Positions 30,714 to 31,501 of a DNA stretch of 31,501 nt are shown piece after piece. Both the position numbers and the translations under genes were made by a program. The notes under the pieces are model-generated. The model made no database searches. It had not been told where the DNA came from and saw only the letters and a list, made by a program, of their open reading frames with translations. This DNA is from a virus. The stretch spans positions 1 through 31,501 of the IMG/VR virus record IMGVR_UViG_3300010885_010253; one strand, given 5' to 3'. How positions within the stretch are numbered: position 1 is the stretch's first letter; each line of letters opens with the position of its first letter.

Positions 30714-30905
30714 ATGTCAATCAAACTAGAAGAATATACTCTACCAGAGCACATGTCGTACTCTGCGTTTACAACCTACCTAACCTGTGGGTACCAGTAC
30801 TACCTTGGCAGACTCCTCAACAAGGAAGAAGCCCCATCCGTCTGGTCTGTTGGCGGTTCAGCGTTCCACCTAGCGTGTGAAAACTACGATAAGGAGAACG
30901 GATGA
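30714..30905 (+). CDS. Cas4/RecB-like nuclease, N-terminal piece, 63 aa
   Basis: Starts MSIKLEEYTLPEHMSYSAFT and ends CENYDKENG. SYSAFTTYLTCGYQYYLGRL matches the entry of Cas4/RecB-type PD-(D/E)XK nucleases, where a Cys in a CPxKYxY-like motif is often the first iron-sulfur ligand. VGGSAFHLACENYD is the usual GxxxHxxxExY helix. The family's catalytic core is missing here but is coded by the next, overlapping gene. No ribosome site precedes the ATG, in keeping with a leaderless mRNA. Confidence 0.78.
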   Translation: MSIKLEEYTLPEHMSYSAFTTYLTCGYQYYLGRLLNKEEAPSVWSVGGSAFHLACENYDKENG

Positions 30906-31501
30906 GCGTTCAACAACTATGGGACCAAGCATGGCTTGAGTCCAAAGGTGACATCGACCTAACCAATGCACGTGTTGGTGGTCGTGCCACTAAAGCAAAT
31001 CCTAACAAGGAAGACGTTACCTTCTGGCAAAGCCAAGGACCTAGATGGGTTGAGTCTTACATCGCATGGCGTAAGCAGAACTCTAACTGGAAAATTTGGA
31101 CAGCACCAGATGGCAATCAAGGAATCGAACTTGCCCTAACTCCTGTCGTGGCTGGCGTTCCAGTCAAGATGATTATTGACCGCGTGTTTGAAGTCAACGG
31201 AGAACTGGTAATTGTCGACTTAAAGACATCACAGAACACACCTACTAGCAGTCTACAACTTGGCTTCTACAAACTAGGCCTTGAACAGACTTTCGGCATA
31301 GAGGTAAAGTGGGGAACATATTACATGTCCCGTGGTAGCAACATCTCTGACATGGTAAACCTATCTGAATATACCTACGACAAGATGGAATACCTAATCA
31401 CGCAATTTGACAAGGCGCGTAAGAACGCTATATTCTTACCCAACACAAACAGTTGTCAGTACATGTGTGAACTCACCGAGTACTGCCAATTCTCTATCAA
31501 G
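30902..31501 (+). CDS. Cas4/RecB-like nuclease, catalytic piece, cut by window end
   Basis: Begins in the stop of the previous gene (ATGA) with AAGGAG five bases before, and is open to the window end (200 residues so far). MIIDRVFEVNGELVIVDLKT carries the PD-(D/E)XK catalytic set (Asp of IIDR, then Asp-Leu-Lys), and SLQLGFYKLGL is the following QxxxY-like helix. CQYMCELTEYC near the end gives three Cys that would complete an iron-sulfur site with the Cys in the first piece. Phage enzymes of this family are exonucleases in replication or recombination. Together the two proteins match one full-length relative. Confidence 0.82.
   Translation, partial: MSVQQLWDQAWLESKGDIDLTNARVGGRATKANPNKEDVTFWQSQGPRWVESYIAWRKQNSNWKIWTAPDGNQGIELALTPVVAGVPVKMIIDRVFEVNGELVIVDLKTSQNTPTSSLQLGFYKLGLEQTFGIEVKWGTYYMSRGSNISDMVNLSEYTYDKMEYLITQFDKARKNAIFLPNTNSCQYMCELTEYCQFSIK

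Noticed and set aside
1-31501. Prophage or lysogeny signals
   Set aside because: No integrase, excisionase, repressor, att core or bacterial flank seen; the missing part of the genome could still hold them.

Overview
The window reads as about two thirds of the genome of a tailed double-stranded DNA phage, most likely a podovirus. A compact rightward late operon (4092-30321) carries a large terminase, a portal, an N4-gp56-type major capsid protein with its scaffold, a giant probable ejection protein, a short-tail adaptor and nozzle, fibres and a lysis cassette. I see no tape measure, major tail tube, sheath or baseplate gene, which fits a short tail. I see no integrase, Cro/CI-like repressor or att site, so temperate life is not supported. 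The host cannot be read directly. Moderate GC, good Shine-Dalgarno sites, a proteasome-type protease, an amidoligase/glutaminase pair and a probable leaderless start would fit a lower-GC (perhaps freshwater) actinobacterium; this is inference.

Left arm (1-3456) is leftward and early-like: a class-II glutamine amidotransferase cut by the window edge, a zinc-ribbon amidoligase, four small genes and a 202-residue unknown protein. Four convincing sigma70-type promoters drive it. Six copies of a CGGACTAGTCCG-centred palindrome are spread through it. Four of them sit 15-17 nt before start codons, if the amidoligase uses its second ATG. Two sit just upstream of -35 boxes at the same distance. One leader (2207-2297) holds two strong nested hairpins and looks like a structured RNA.

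The gap at 3457-4091 looks like a replication and control region. It has four exact DnaA boxes plus one near-match within 63 bp, CTCAGGAA repeats, an AT-rich stretch, and a run of small inverted repeats that share a 6-3-6 or 7-2-7 geometry just before the late operon.

The late operon runs TerL, portal, a proteasome/HslV-like Ntn hydrolase, a low-complexity protein, the 1625-residue giant protein, three further probable structural proteins (one with three families of internal repeats), scaffold, capsid, a run of small connector-like or lysine-rich proteins, adaptor, Ala/Ser-rich fibre, beta-rich protein, glycine-rich adhesin-like protein, small fibre-associated protein, glycosyltransferase, nozzle, then membrane protein, M15-type endolysin and holin. 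Most genes overlap by 1-7 bases or lie a few bases apart. A strong terminator at 30359 closes it. After that come one small leftward membrane-protein gene and, rightward, a Cas4/RecB-like nuclease split into two overlapping genes, probably the start of a replication/recombination arm.
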